Of a stretch of DNA of 7,071 bases, positions 1 through 5,859 are shown piece by piece; position 1 is the stretch's first letter, and each line of letters begins with the position of its first letter. The stretch lies in contig JAOUFX010000140.1 in assembly GCA_029857975.1 (NCBI GenBank), positions 1 through 7,071 of the forward strand, in the 5' to 3' direction. The stretch is from Deltaproteobacteria bacterium (GTDB lineage: Bacteria > Desulfobacterota > SM23-61). The notes under the pieces were generated by a model. That model made no database searches. It saw only the letters and a program-made list of their open reading frames with translations, and had not been told where the DNA came from. The translations under genes were made by a program, and so were the position numbers.

Positions 1-79
1 AAAAAGTCCTTTTTGTCCTATTGTCGTCATTCCGAAACTTGTCCCCGCGAAAGCGGGGAGCGGGACAGATGGACTTTTT
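1..79. repeat. Inverted-repeat element with central GNRA-type hairpin, possibly cut by the left edge
   Basis: AAAAAGTCC at 1-9 is the exact reverse complement of GGACTTTTT at 71-79. Between them sits a compact hairpin, CCCCGC (43-48), loop GAAA, GCGGGG (53-58). A second way of pairing exists: TGTCCCCGC (40-48) with GCGGGACA (60-67), one base bulged. The stretch has no coding potential. The layout, terminal inverted repeats around a GC-rich hairpin, resembles a small non-autonomous dispersed element (MITE- or REP-like). The piece near 27-58 resembles intergenic hairpins I recall as common in many proteobacterial genomes, but I could not search for copies. Because the left arm starts at base 1, the element may extend outside the window. 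Confidence 0.45.
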
Positions 80-170
80 ACGAAGCCATCAAGATTGAAG
101 CGATAAAAGTGCTGAGAGATTGTAACCCACCTTTCCGCACGCATTCTGCTCCCCAAATTTTTAAAAGCTA

Positions 171-176
171 AGGAGG
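171..176 (+). promoter_or_regulatory. Ribosome binding site of the first acyl-CoA dehydrogenase
   Basis: AGGAGG lies 9 bases before the ATG at 186, a near-perfect Shine-Dalgarno match that fixes the start. The leader between the repeat element and this site (80-170) holds no convincing sigma-70 promoter; the nearest candidate (TTGAAG at 95-100, GATTGT at 118-123) is poor. Confidence 0.8.
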
Positions 177-185
177 AACATTCCG

Positions 186-1328
186 ATGATCGACTTTACA
201 ACGAACGAGGAACAAAAGGCATTGCAAGATTTGGCCCGGAAATTTTCGCAGAAGGAAATAGCACCGGTGGCGTTAGCCTATGACAAAGAACCGGTTTTTC
301 CGGAGGAGATTCTTAAAAAAGCTCATGCGGCCGGGTTGTTGAATCTCACTTGCCCGAAGGAATATGGCGGGCAAGGATTCGGGCTGGTAACTTCATCCCT
401 GATAACCGAAGAAATGAATGTGGCCTGCGTGGCTATATCCGGAATGCTCGGGATCAACTCCCTGGCCTGTGGACCCATTCTCATCGGCGGTACAGAGGAA
501 CAAAAGCGGCGCTTTCTTCTCCCTTTAAACCAGGCGGGCAAAACCGCGTCTTTTGGTCTCACCGAAAGGGAAGCGGGGTCGGATGCCGGGGGGTTAAAGA
601 CTCGGGCGAAACTGGAAGGCGACCACTATGTACTCAACGGCCAGAAATGTTTCATCACCAATGCCAGTTATGCAGCTCTTTATTCCATTTTTGCCACCAT
701 CGATCCTTCCAAGGGGACCAAAGGCATCTGTGGGTTTATCGTCCCCCGCGAATCCTCCGGCCTCTCCATCGGGAAGGTGGAAGATAAAATGGGGCAAAGA
801 GCCCTGAACGTAGCCGAGGTCAATCTGGAAAACGTGATCGTTCCCCGGGAAAACCTCTTAGGCAAGGAAGGGGAAGGGTTTAAAATTGCCATGGAAACCC
901 TGGATGAAGGCCGGGTGAACATCGCCACATGCGGCGTAGGCCTGGCCCGGGCTGCTTTCGAGGCGGCCCTGGATTATGCCAAGAAGCGGGTGCAATTTGG
1001 CAAACCCATTGGGACTTTTCAGGCTCTGAATTTTATGCTGGCGGACATGGCTGCCGCCGTCGACTCCGCCCGCCTCCTCACTTGGTTGGCTGGGTCGATG
1101 GCTGACCAGGGAAAACGTTTTAGCCGGGAAGCAGCCCAGGCAAAATTCTATGCCACCGATGTTGCGATGCGCGTAACCACCGACGCCGTGCAGATTTTCG
1201 GCGGATATGGGTATACCAAAGAGTACGCCGTGGAAAAATATATGCGCGACGCCAAACTCACGCAGATTTATGAAGGGACCAACCAAGTCAACCGGATCGT
1301 GGCCGGCGGCGCCCTCATGCGTGGATAA
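186..1328 (+). CDS. Acyl-CoA dehydrogenase, short-chain/butyryl-CoA dehydrogenase type
   Basis: FAD-dependent cytoplasmic enzyme that introduces (or, run backwards, reduces) the alpha-beta double bond of an acyl-CoA and exchanges electrons with electron-transfer flavoprotein. The 380 residues are the family's usual full length, with the N-terminal helical, middle beta and C-terminal helical domains in order. Visible motifs are GLTEREAGSDAG (124-135, flavin/substrate signature), FITNA (156-160), RVQFGKPIGTFQ (268-279) and QIFGGYGYTKEY (336-347). The catalytic base is Glu363 in IYEGTNQV, equivalent to Glu376 of medium-chain dehydrogenase. The alternative base position used by isovaleryl-CoA dehydrogenase is Gly242, which supports the SCAD/BCD class. 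It is the first gene of an operon, 23 bases ahead of abfD, so the crotonyl-CoA/butyryl-CoA step is the natural proposal. The exact chain length is not decidable from sequence, and no etfAB genes are in view. Confidence 0.93.
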   Translation: MIDFTTNEEQKALQDLARKFSQKEIAPVALAYDKEPVFPEEILKKAHAAGLLNLTCPKEYGGQGFGLVTSSLITEEMNVACVAISGMLGINSLACGPILIGGTEEQKRRFLLPLNQAGKTASFGLTEREAGSDAGGLKTRAKLEGDHYVLNGQKCFITNASYAALYSIFATIDPSKGTKGICGFIVPRESSGLSIGKVEDKMGQRALNVAEVNLENVIVPRENLLGKEGEGFKIAMETLDEGRVNIATCGVGLARAAFEAALDYAKKRVQFGKPIGTFQALNFMLADMAAAVDSARLLTWLAGSMADQGKRFSREAAQAKFYATDVAMRVTTDAVQIFGGYGYTKEYAVEKYMRDAKLTQIYEGTNQVNRIVAGGALMRG

Positions 1329-1351
1329 GGGAAAAGAGGATTGCCCAAATT

Positions 1352-2797
1352 ATGAAAACGCCCGAACAGTACATCGCTAGCTTGAGAAAATTGAATTTGG
1401 AGGTCTATCTTTTAGGGGAAAGGGTAAAGGATCCCGTTGACCACCCCATGATCCGCCCTTCCCTGAATTCTGTGGCCATGACCTTTCAACTGGCCCAAGA
1501 AGGCGAATATAAGAATCTCATGACGACCCCTTCTCATTTGAGCGGCAAAATCGTCAACCGCTTCACCGCCATTCATCAGAGCGCTCAAGATCTGGTCAAC
1601 AAAGTAAAAATGCAACGCCTCTTGGGGCAGAAGACAGCTTCCTGCTTCCAGCGCTGCGTGGGTATGGACGGCATGAATGCGCTTTATAGCACCACCTTTG
1701 AAACGGATAAAAAATATAAGACCAACTACCATTCTCGTTTTAAAGACTTCCTGCAACGTATCCAGGAAGAAGATTTAGTCGTGGACGGAGCCATGACGGA
1801 TGTGAAAGGAGATCGAAACCTGCGTCCCGTCCAGCAGGCGGATCCCGACCTCTACCTGCGCGTGGTCGAAAGGAAAAAAGACGGGATCGTGGTCCGCGGA
1901 GCGAAAGCGCACCAAACCGGCATGTTGAATTCGCACGAGGTCATGGTAATGCCTACCATGGCTCTGCGAGAAGAAGAAAAAGACTATGCCGTTTCCTTTG
2001 CGGTTCCCACCGATACGCCGGGTCTATTTTTTATCTACGGCCGGCAATCTTGCGACACCCGCAAGCTCGAAGGGAGTTCTATGGATGTGGGCAACCATCA
2101 ATACGGCGGGCACGAAGTCCTGGCCATTTTCGATAACGTCTTCGTACCCTGGGCAAGGGTCTTTCTCTGCGGGGAAACGGATTCCGTCGGCGCCCTCGTG
2201 GAGCGGTTTGCCGGCTATCATCGCCAGAGTTACGGAGGATGTAAAGTAGGCGTCGGTGATGTCCTGATCGGGGCCGCTTCTCTGGCTGCCGATTTTAACG
2301 GCACGGCCAAGGCCTCGCACATTGTCGACAAGATCATCGAAATGGTTCACCTGAATGAAACCCTTTATTCCTGCGGCCTGGCCTGCTCTTCCGAAGGCCA
2401 CCCCACTACGGCGGGCAATTATGAAATAGACATGCTCTTGGCGAACGTCTGTAAACAAAACGTCACCCGTTTTCCCTATGAGATTGCCAGGCTGGCCGAA
2501 GATGTTGCGGGGGGATTGATGGTGACGATGCCTTCGGAAAAAGACTTGCGCCATGAACGAACGGGACCTTATATCCAAAAATACCTCAAAGGAGCGGCCG
2601 CGATCCCGACGGAACACCGCATGCGCATTCTGCGCCTGATCGAGAACATCACCTTGGGCACGGCGGCAGTAGGCTACCGGACCGAGTCGATGCACGGGGC
2701 AGGTCCGCCGCAGGCCCAACGCATCATGATTCGCCGTCAGGCCGACCTGGATTTTAAAAAAAACCTGGCCAGGAACATTGCCGGAATAGAATCGTAA
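1352..2797 (+). CDS. abfD: 4-hydroxybutyryl-CoA dehydratase / vinylacetyl-CoA delta-isomerase
   Basis: This enzyme removes water from 4-hydroxybutyryl-CoA by a radical mechanism using FAD and a [4Fe-4S] cluster, and isomerises vinylacetyl-CoA to crotonyl-CoA. The characterised enzyme is a cytoplasmic, oxygen-sensitive homotetramer. The 481 residues are close to the roughly 490 of the Clostridium aminobutyricum protein. All four cluster ligands known there (Cys99, Cys103, His292, Cys299) are present with identical spacing: Cys98 and Cys102 in ASCFQRCVGMD, His290 and Cys297 in YHRQSYGGCKVG. Other active-site residues also match: Thr189 in AHQTG, Glu255 in GGHE, Tyr294, Lys298 and Glu445 in YRTESMHGAG. 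The fold is shared with HpaB-type flavin hydroxylases, but those lack the cluster ligands. A modest SD (AGAGGA, 1335-1340) lies 11 bases before the ATG. The gene sits between a dehydrogenase and an acyl-CoA ligase, fitting catabolism of 4-hydroxybutyrate or a related 4-hydroxy acid. The dehydratase call is firm; the physiological substrate is inferred. Confidence 0.94.
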   Translation: MKTPEQYIASLRKLNLEVYLLGERVKDPVDHPMIRPSLNSVAMTFQLAQEGEYKNLMTTPSHLSGKIVNRFTAIHQSAQDLVNKVKMQRLLGQKTASCFQRCVGMDGMNALYSTTFETDKKYKTNYHSRFKDFLQRIQEEDLVVDGAMTDVKGDRNLRPVQQADPDLYLRVVERKKDGIVVRGAKAHQTGMLNSHEVMVMPTMALREEEKDYAVSFAVPTDTPGLFFIYGRQSCDTRKLEGSSMDVGNHQYGGHEVLAIFDNVFVPWARVFLCGETDSVGALVERFAGYHRQSYGGCKVGVGDVLIGAASLAADFNGTAKASHIVDKIIEMVHLNETLYSCGLACSSEGHPTTAGNYEIDMLLANVCKQNVTRFPYEIARLAEDVAGGLMVTMPSEKDLRHERTGPYIQKYLKGAAAIPTEHRMRILRLIENITLGTAAVGYRTESMHGAGPPQAQRIMIRRQADLDFKKNLARNIAGIES

Positions 2798-4341
2798 TGG
2801 GTGATTCGATGGAAATAACCCTTGGGTATTCTGTAGTCCGCAATGCCCGGAAATACCCTCACAAAACCGCAATTCTTTGCGGGGCACAACGGCGGACCTA
2901 TCGAGAGTTGAATGAACGTTCCAACCGCTTGGCGCGAGCCCTGGTTGAACTTGGCCTCGGCAAGGGCGATCGCATCGCCACCCTTTCCCTCAACTCCATC
3001 GAGCTTATGGAAGCCTACATCGCCCATCTGAAAATAGGGGCCATAACGGTTCCACTCAATGCCTGGGGCCTGGATAAAGAAATTCAACATCAAGCGGTCT
3101 TTACCGGCTGCAAGATGTTTACTTTCCATCAAGATTTTCTGGAACGGGCGGAACAGATTCGTCCTCGTCTTCCCGAGGTCCGGGAATGGATCTTTATCGG
3201 TACCTCCCCCCCTTCTTTTGCCCGATCCTATGAGGAGTTGATCGCCCACTCTTCTCTTACGGAGCGGGCCATAGAAGTGCGGGAAGAGGATGAGGCCTTT
3301 ATTCTCTTCACCGGGGGGACAACGGGCGTTCCCAAAGGGGCGGTTCTTACGCACAAGTCTCTGCTCTGGAATATTATCAACGTGACTACCGAGATCCAGA
3401 GTCCAAGGCCCGATGACGTGATTTACTTCCCAATGCCGCTCTTCCACACCGCCGCTTTGAGCAGGTTTTTGGCCTATATGTACGCCGGCGGGACGTTTAT
3501 CGTTAGCCGGGAGTTCAATGCCCAGAAATGCTTGGAAATCATCGAACGCGAACAGGTCACGACCATGACCGGTAATCCGACGATCTGGCGGGAGCTCCTC
3601 AGGGAAGTTGACAGAAAAGAGTATGATACCCGCTCCATGCGTATGTACCTTTCTTCCCAGGGCATCCTCCATCCCGGCATGCAGCAGGCCATTAAAACGC
3701 GGCTTTTCCCCCACGCTCAAACCTACGTCAGCTATGCTTTGACCGAAGCTTCTCCGGGGGTGACGATTCTCAAACCGGGAGACCTGCCGCAGGAGCCGGG
3801 CAGTGTGGGAAAGCCCTATATGTGCATGGAAGTGCGTATCGTGGACGAGCAGGATCAGGATCTTCCCGTCGGGGAGGTAGGAGAAATCATTATCAAAGGC
3901 CCCACCGTGATGAAGGAATATTTCCGCAACCCGGAAGAAACCGCTCAGGCCTTACGGGGGGGATGGCTGCATACAGGAGATTTGGGGAAATATGATGCCG
4001 ATGGCTTTTTGTATTTTGTCGACCGCAAAAAAGACATGATTAAAAGCGGGGGTCTCAACATCTATTCCAAGGAAATCGAAGAAGTATTGGCCCGGCACGC
4101 CAAAATCGCCGAAGCGGTAATCATCGGTATCCCGGACGAAAAATGGGGAGAGACGGTCAAAGCCGTAGTGGTAGTCAAGGACGGGGAAACTCTCACCGCA
4201 GAAGAAGTTATTCATTTTTGCAAACAGCATCTGGCGAGCTATAAGAAACCCACCGCCGTGACCTTCGTCGAGTCCCTCCCCAAGAGCAATTTTGGTGGTA
4301 AGGTCCTGAAGCGCGAACTTCGCGAACGTTTCTCAAAATAA
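2797..4341 (+). CDS. AMP-forming acyl-CoA ligase (ANL superfamily)
   Basis: Activates a carboxylic acid to its CoA thioester via an acyl-adenylate, consuming ATP to AMP and PPi. The 514 residues are full length. Motifs in order: P-loop TGGTTGVPKG (172-181), aromatic/TE motif YALTEAS (313-319), GWLHTGDLG (389-397), hinge and A8 loop DRKKDMIKSGGLNIYSKEIE (409-428), and the C-terminal PKSNFGGK with the adenylation lysine Lys502. No signal peptide or membrane segment is visible, so it is cytosolic. The ATG overlaps the abfD stop as TAATG, implying translational coupling; an in-frame ATG at 2809, preceded by GGTGAT, is an alternative start that would remove four residues. Being fused in one transcript with abfD, the simplest substrate is 4-hydroxybutyrate or another 4-hydroxy acid. 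The sequence alone equally allows a medium-chain fatty or aromatic acid. Confidence 0.92.
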   Translation: MGDSMEITLGYSVVRNARKYPHKTAILCGAQRRTYRELNERSNRLARALVELGLGKGDRIATLSLNSIELMEAYIAHLKIGAITVPLNAWGLDKEIQHQAVFTGCKMFTFHQDFLERAEQIRPRLPEVREWIFIGTSPPSFARSYEELIAHSSLTERAIEVREEDEAFILFTGGTTGVPKGAVLTHKSLLWNIINVTTEIQSPRPDDVIYFPMPLFHTAALSRFLAYMYAGGTFIVSREFNAQKCLEIIEREQVTTMTGNPTIWRELLREVDRKEYDTRSMRMYLSSQGILHPGMQQAIKTRLFPHAQTYVSYALTEASPGVTILKPGDLPQEPGSVGKPYMCMEVRIVDEQDQDLPVGEVGEIIIKGPTVMKEYFRNPEETAQALRGGWLHTGDLGKYDADGFLYFVDRKKDMIKSGGLNIYSKEIEEVLARHAKIAEAVIIGIPDEKWGETVKAVVVVKDGETLTAEEVIHFCKQHLASYKKPTAVTFVESLPKSNFGGKVLKRELRERFSK

Positions 4342-4357
4342 AGTTTAAGGTGTAAGG

Positions 4358-4392
4358 CGCAGTTCGCAACCGGCAACCCGCAACTCGTAACT
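4358..4392. repeat. Five-unit heptamer tandem repeat
   Basis: Five consecutive 7-base units are readable: CGCAGTT, CGCAACC, GGCAACC, CGCAACT, CGTAACT. The consensus is CGCAAC followed by C or T, and each unit is one or two changes from it. It starts 17 bases after the ligase stop codon. It resembles the short tandemly repeated heptamers known from some bacterial intergenic regions. There is no sign that it is translated. Confidence 0.7.
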
Positions 4393-4429
4393 TGATTGTA
4401 TAGAAATTTCCTTATTGAAAACAGATTCG

Positions 4430-4458
4430 CCCTGTTAGATGTTTACTATCTAACAGGG
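4430..4458. repeat. Perfect 11-bp inverted repeat with 7-base spacer
   Basis: CCCTGTTAGAT (4430-4440) and ATCTAACAGGG (4448-4458) are exact reverse complements around GTTTACT. A G-T wobble can extend the stem by one pair at each end. The RNA form would be a stable hairpin, and the DNA form a 29-bp dyad of the size bound by dimeric repressors. Neither flank carries a run of T, so it is not a standard intrinsic terminator. It could be an operator for the downstream dehydrogenase, a 3' processing or stabilising hairpin of the abfD operon mRNA, or part of a mobile repeat. Confidence 0.75.
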
Positions 4459-4550
4459 TAAACCCGGATTTTCAGGATATTTAATGCAAAAAAAATATCT
4501 GTACTACTAACGTTCAATTTCTGAAAATTTTATTCAACATATTTTAATTT

Positions 4551-4580
4551 TATCTGTGTTTATCTGCGTTAATCTGCGTC
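4551..4580. repeat. Three-unit 10-bp tandem repeat (ATCTGYGT core)
   Basis: Three adjacent 10-base units share the core ATCTGYGT: TATCTGTGTT, TATCTGCGTT, AATCTGCGTC. Similar strings of ATCTGTGTT/ATCTGCGTT units are familiar to me from intergenic DNA of many environmental bacterial genomes, so this is probably a dispersed repeat rather than a gene-specific operator. No search was possible. Confidence 0.65.
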
Positions 4581-4596
4581 CAATAAATTTTGGGTT

Positions 4597-4609
4597 GCGG
4601 CTATGCCGC
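4597..4609. repeat. Short GC-rich hairpin
   Basis: GCGGC (4597-4601) and GCCGC (4605-4609) pair around TAT. It lies 16 bases beyond the 10-bp tandem array, in otherwise AT-rich DNA, and may belong to the same repeat module. No T tract follows, which argues against a terminator. Confidence 0.5.
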
Positions 4610-4656
4610 GCTGTGGAAACCTGTGTCCAAATTAATTTAAAACTGATACCTGTGCC

Positions 4657-4662
4657 AAGGAG
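4657..4662 (+). promoter_or_regulatory. Ribosome binding site that decides the start of the second dehydrogenase
   Basis: AAGGAG lies 8 bases before the ATG at 4671. The longer in-frame GTG start at 4662 overlaps the last base of this site and so cannot use it, which makes ATG 4671 the likely start. Confidence 0.8.
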
Positions 4663-4670
4663 TGACAACG

Positions 4671-5828
4671 ATGAAGCATCCGATGTTTTCCGAAGAGCAT
4701 GACTTATTCCGGGATGCGGTGCGCAAATTCGTGGACAAAGAGTTAGCCCCTCATGCCGAAGAATGGGAGGAGGCTGAAGAATTTCCCAACAGTGTTTTCA
4801 CCCGCATGGGTGAGTTGGGTTTTTTGGGCCTGCGTTACCCGGAGGAATACGGGGGGCAGAATGGCGATTTCCTTTTCTCCGTCATCCTGGCCGAAGAGCT
4901 GGGCCGCTGTGGCATGGGTTCCATCGGCATGGCTGTGGCGGTCCAGAGCGAGATGGCCACCCCTCCGATTTTCAAGTTTGGCACCGAAGAACAGAAGACA
5001 AAATATCTCCTTCCCGCCAACCAAGGCAAGAAGATTGCCTGCCTGGGCATTACCGAACCCAACGCCGGGTCGGACGTTGCTTCGATTCTGACCACGGCCA
5101 AAAGAGACGGTGACCATTGGGTCATCAACGGCCGGAAGATTTTCATCACCAATGGCGTCCGGGCAGACTTCATCACCCTCGTAGCCAGAACCGGTGAGAA
5201 GAAGGGTTATAAGGGATTCTCCCTTTTTCTGGTGGATAAAGGGACTCCTGGGTTTACGGTGTCCCGCAAATTAGATAAACTCGGCATGCGTTCCTCCGAC
5301 ACTGCGGAGCTTCTCTTTGAAGACTGCCGGCTGCCGGCGGATGCACTCCTGGGCCAAGAGGGCAAAGGCTTCCACCACATCATGTGGGAACTACAAGGAG
5401 AGAGAATCATGGCCGCAGCCAATGCGGTGGCCCGGGCCCAGATGGCCTTGGAATTGGCCGTGAAATACTCTAAGGAAAGAATTCAATTTGGCAAACTCTT
5501 GGCCCATTTTCAGGTTACCCGCCATCGCTTGGCGGATATGGCTACGGAGATTGAAGCGGCCAGGCATCTAACCTATTACTGTGCCTGGCTTTTTCAAAAT
5601 GGAGAATATCCGGTCAAAGAAATCTCCATGGCCAAACTCTTTGCTGCGCAAATGGGCAATCGAGTGGCCGATGCTGCCCTGCAAATCTTTGGCGGCTATG
5701 GGTACATGATGGAGTACCCCATTCAAAGGTATTGGCGGGACATTCGCCTGAGTCGCATCGGCGGCGGCACGGATGAAATCATGAAAGAAGTGATCGCCAA
5801 TGAGTTGTTAGGAAAAATCAAAGATTGA
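4671..5828 (+). CDS. Acyl-CoA dehydrogenase, long-chain/isovaleryl type by catalytic residue
   Basis: FAD-dependent alpha-beta dehydrogenase, 385 residues from the ATG chosen by its ribosome binding site. Family motifs are all present: LGITEPNAGSD (125-135), FITNG (158-162), RIQFGKLLAHFQ (270-281) and QIFGGYGYMMEYP (338-350). The residue that aligns with the usual catalytic glutamate of SCAD/MCAD is glycine here (Gly365 in RIGGGTDEIMKE). A glutamate is present instead at Glu244 in LQGERIM, the position used as base by isovaleryl-CoA and long-chain acyl-CoA dehydrogenases. The protein is therefore probably active, on a long or branched acyl-CoA. It is clearly diverged from the dehydrogenase at 186-1328 and is not a recent duplicate. 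It lies 329 bases downstream of the ligase, so it is likely its own transcription unit, and it converges on meaB. The enzyme class is sure; the substrate is unknown. Confidence 0.93.
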   Translation: MKHPMFSEEHDLFRDAVRKFVDKELAPHAEEWEEAEEFPNSVFTRMGELGFLGLRYPEEYGGQNGDFLFSVILAEELGRCGMGSIGMAVAVQSEMATPPIFKFGTEEQKTKYLLPANQGKKIACLGITEPNAGSDVASILTTAKRDGDHWVINGRKIFITNGVRADFITLVARTGEKKGYKGFSLFLVDKGTPGFTVSRKLDKLGMRSSDTAELLFEDCRLPADALLGQEGKGFHHIMWELQGERIMAAANAVARAQMALELAVKYSKERIQFGKLLAHFQVTRHRLADMATEIEAARHLTYYCAWLFQNGEYPVKEISMAKLFAAQMGNRVADAALQIFGGYGYMMEYPIQRYWRDIRLSRIGGGTDEIMKEVIANELLGKIKD

Positions 5829-5832
5829 TTTT
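5814..5832. terminator. Weak AT-rich dyad at the convergent gene junction
   Basis: AAAATCA (5814-5820) and TGATTTT (5826-5832) pair around AAGAT and include the TGA stop of the dehydrogenase. On the minus strand the 3' arm ends in five T residues, as a terminator for meaB would. The stem has only one G-C pair, so it is weak. Only 31 bases separate the two stop codons, and no better terminator is visible for either gene. Confidence 0.25.
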
Positions 5833-5859
5833 ATTCTATCCAGTTTCCGAGAGTCGCGC

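Larger units (their letters stand above)
4342..4670. other. Repeat-rich intergenic region separating the abfD operon from the second dehydrogenase
   Basis: This 329-base gap has no credible reading frame. Moving rightward it holds a heptamer array (4358-4392), a perfect dyad (4430-4458), an AT-rich tract (about 4460-4550), three 10-base units (4551-4580), a small GC hairpin (4597-4609) and a loose direct repeat next to the ribosome binding site (4619-4658). Together they look like stacked short dispersed repeats. The gap is also where the upstream operon should end and the promoter of the next gene should lie, but I could not identify a convincing -35/-10 pair or a classic U-tailed terminator. 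Confidence 0.7.

Noticed and set aside
95..123. Sigma-70 promoter (TTGAAG, 17-base spacer, GATTGT) for the abfD operon
   Set aside because: Only four and three of six positions match the consensus hexamers; this is not better than chance.
1352..2797. 4-hydroxyphenylacetate 3-monooxygenase (HpaB) as the product
   Set aside because: The fold family is the same, but all four [4Fe-4S] ligands and the AbfD active-site residues are present, which HpaB lacks.
2024..3720. Two long minus-strand open frames (2024-2887 and 2737-3720) opposite abfD and the ligase
   Set aside because: Their translations show no recognisable domain, they overlap each other, and both lie antisense to genes with complete, motif-rich products. 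They are read-through of the codon bias of the real genes.
4430..4458. Classic Rho-independent terminator
   Set aside because: The stem is good but no T run follows on either strand, so I list it only as a dyad of unknown role.
4342..4620. CRISPR array
   Set aside because: The repeats are 7 and 10 bases long and directly abutting, with no 25-40 base repeats or unique spacers and no cas genes.
4671..5828. Catalytically dead dehydrogenase paralogue because of the missing IYEGT glutamate
   Set aside because: A glutamate at the alternative LCAD/IVD position and intact flavin motifs make an active enzyme more likely.
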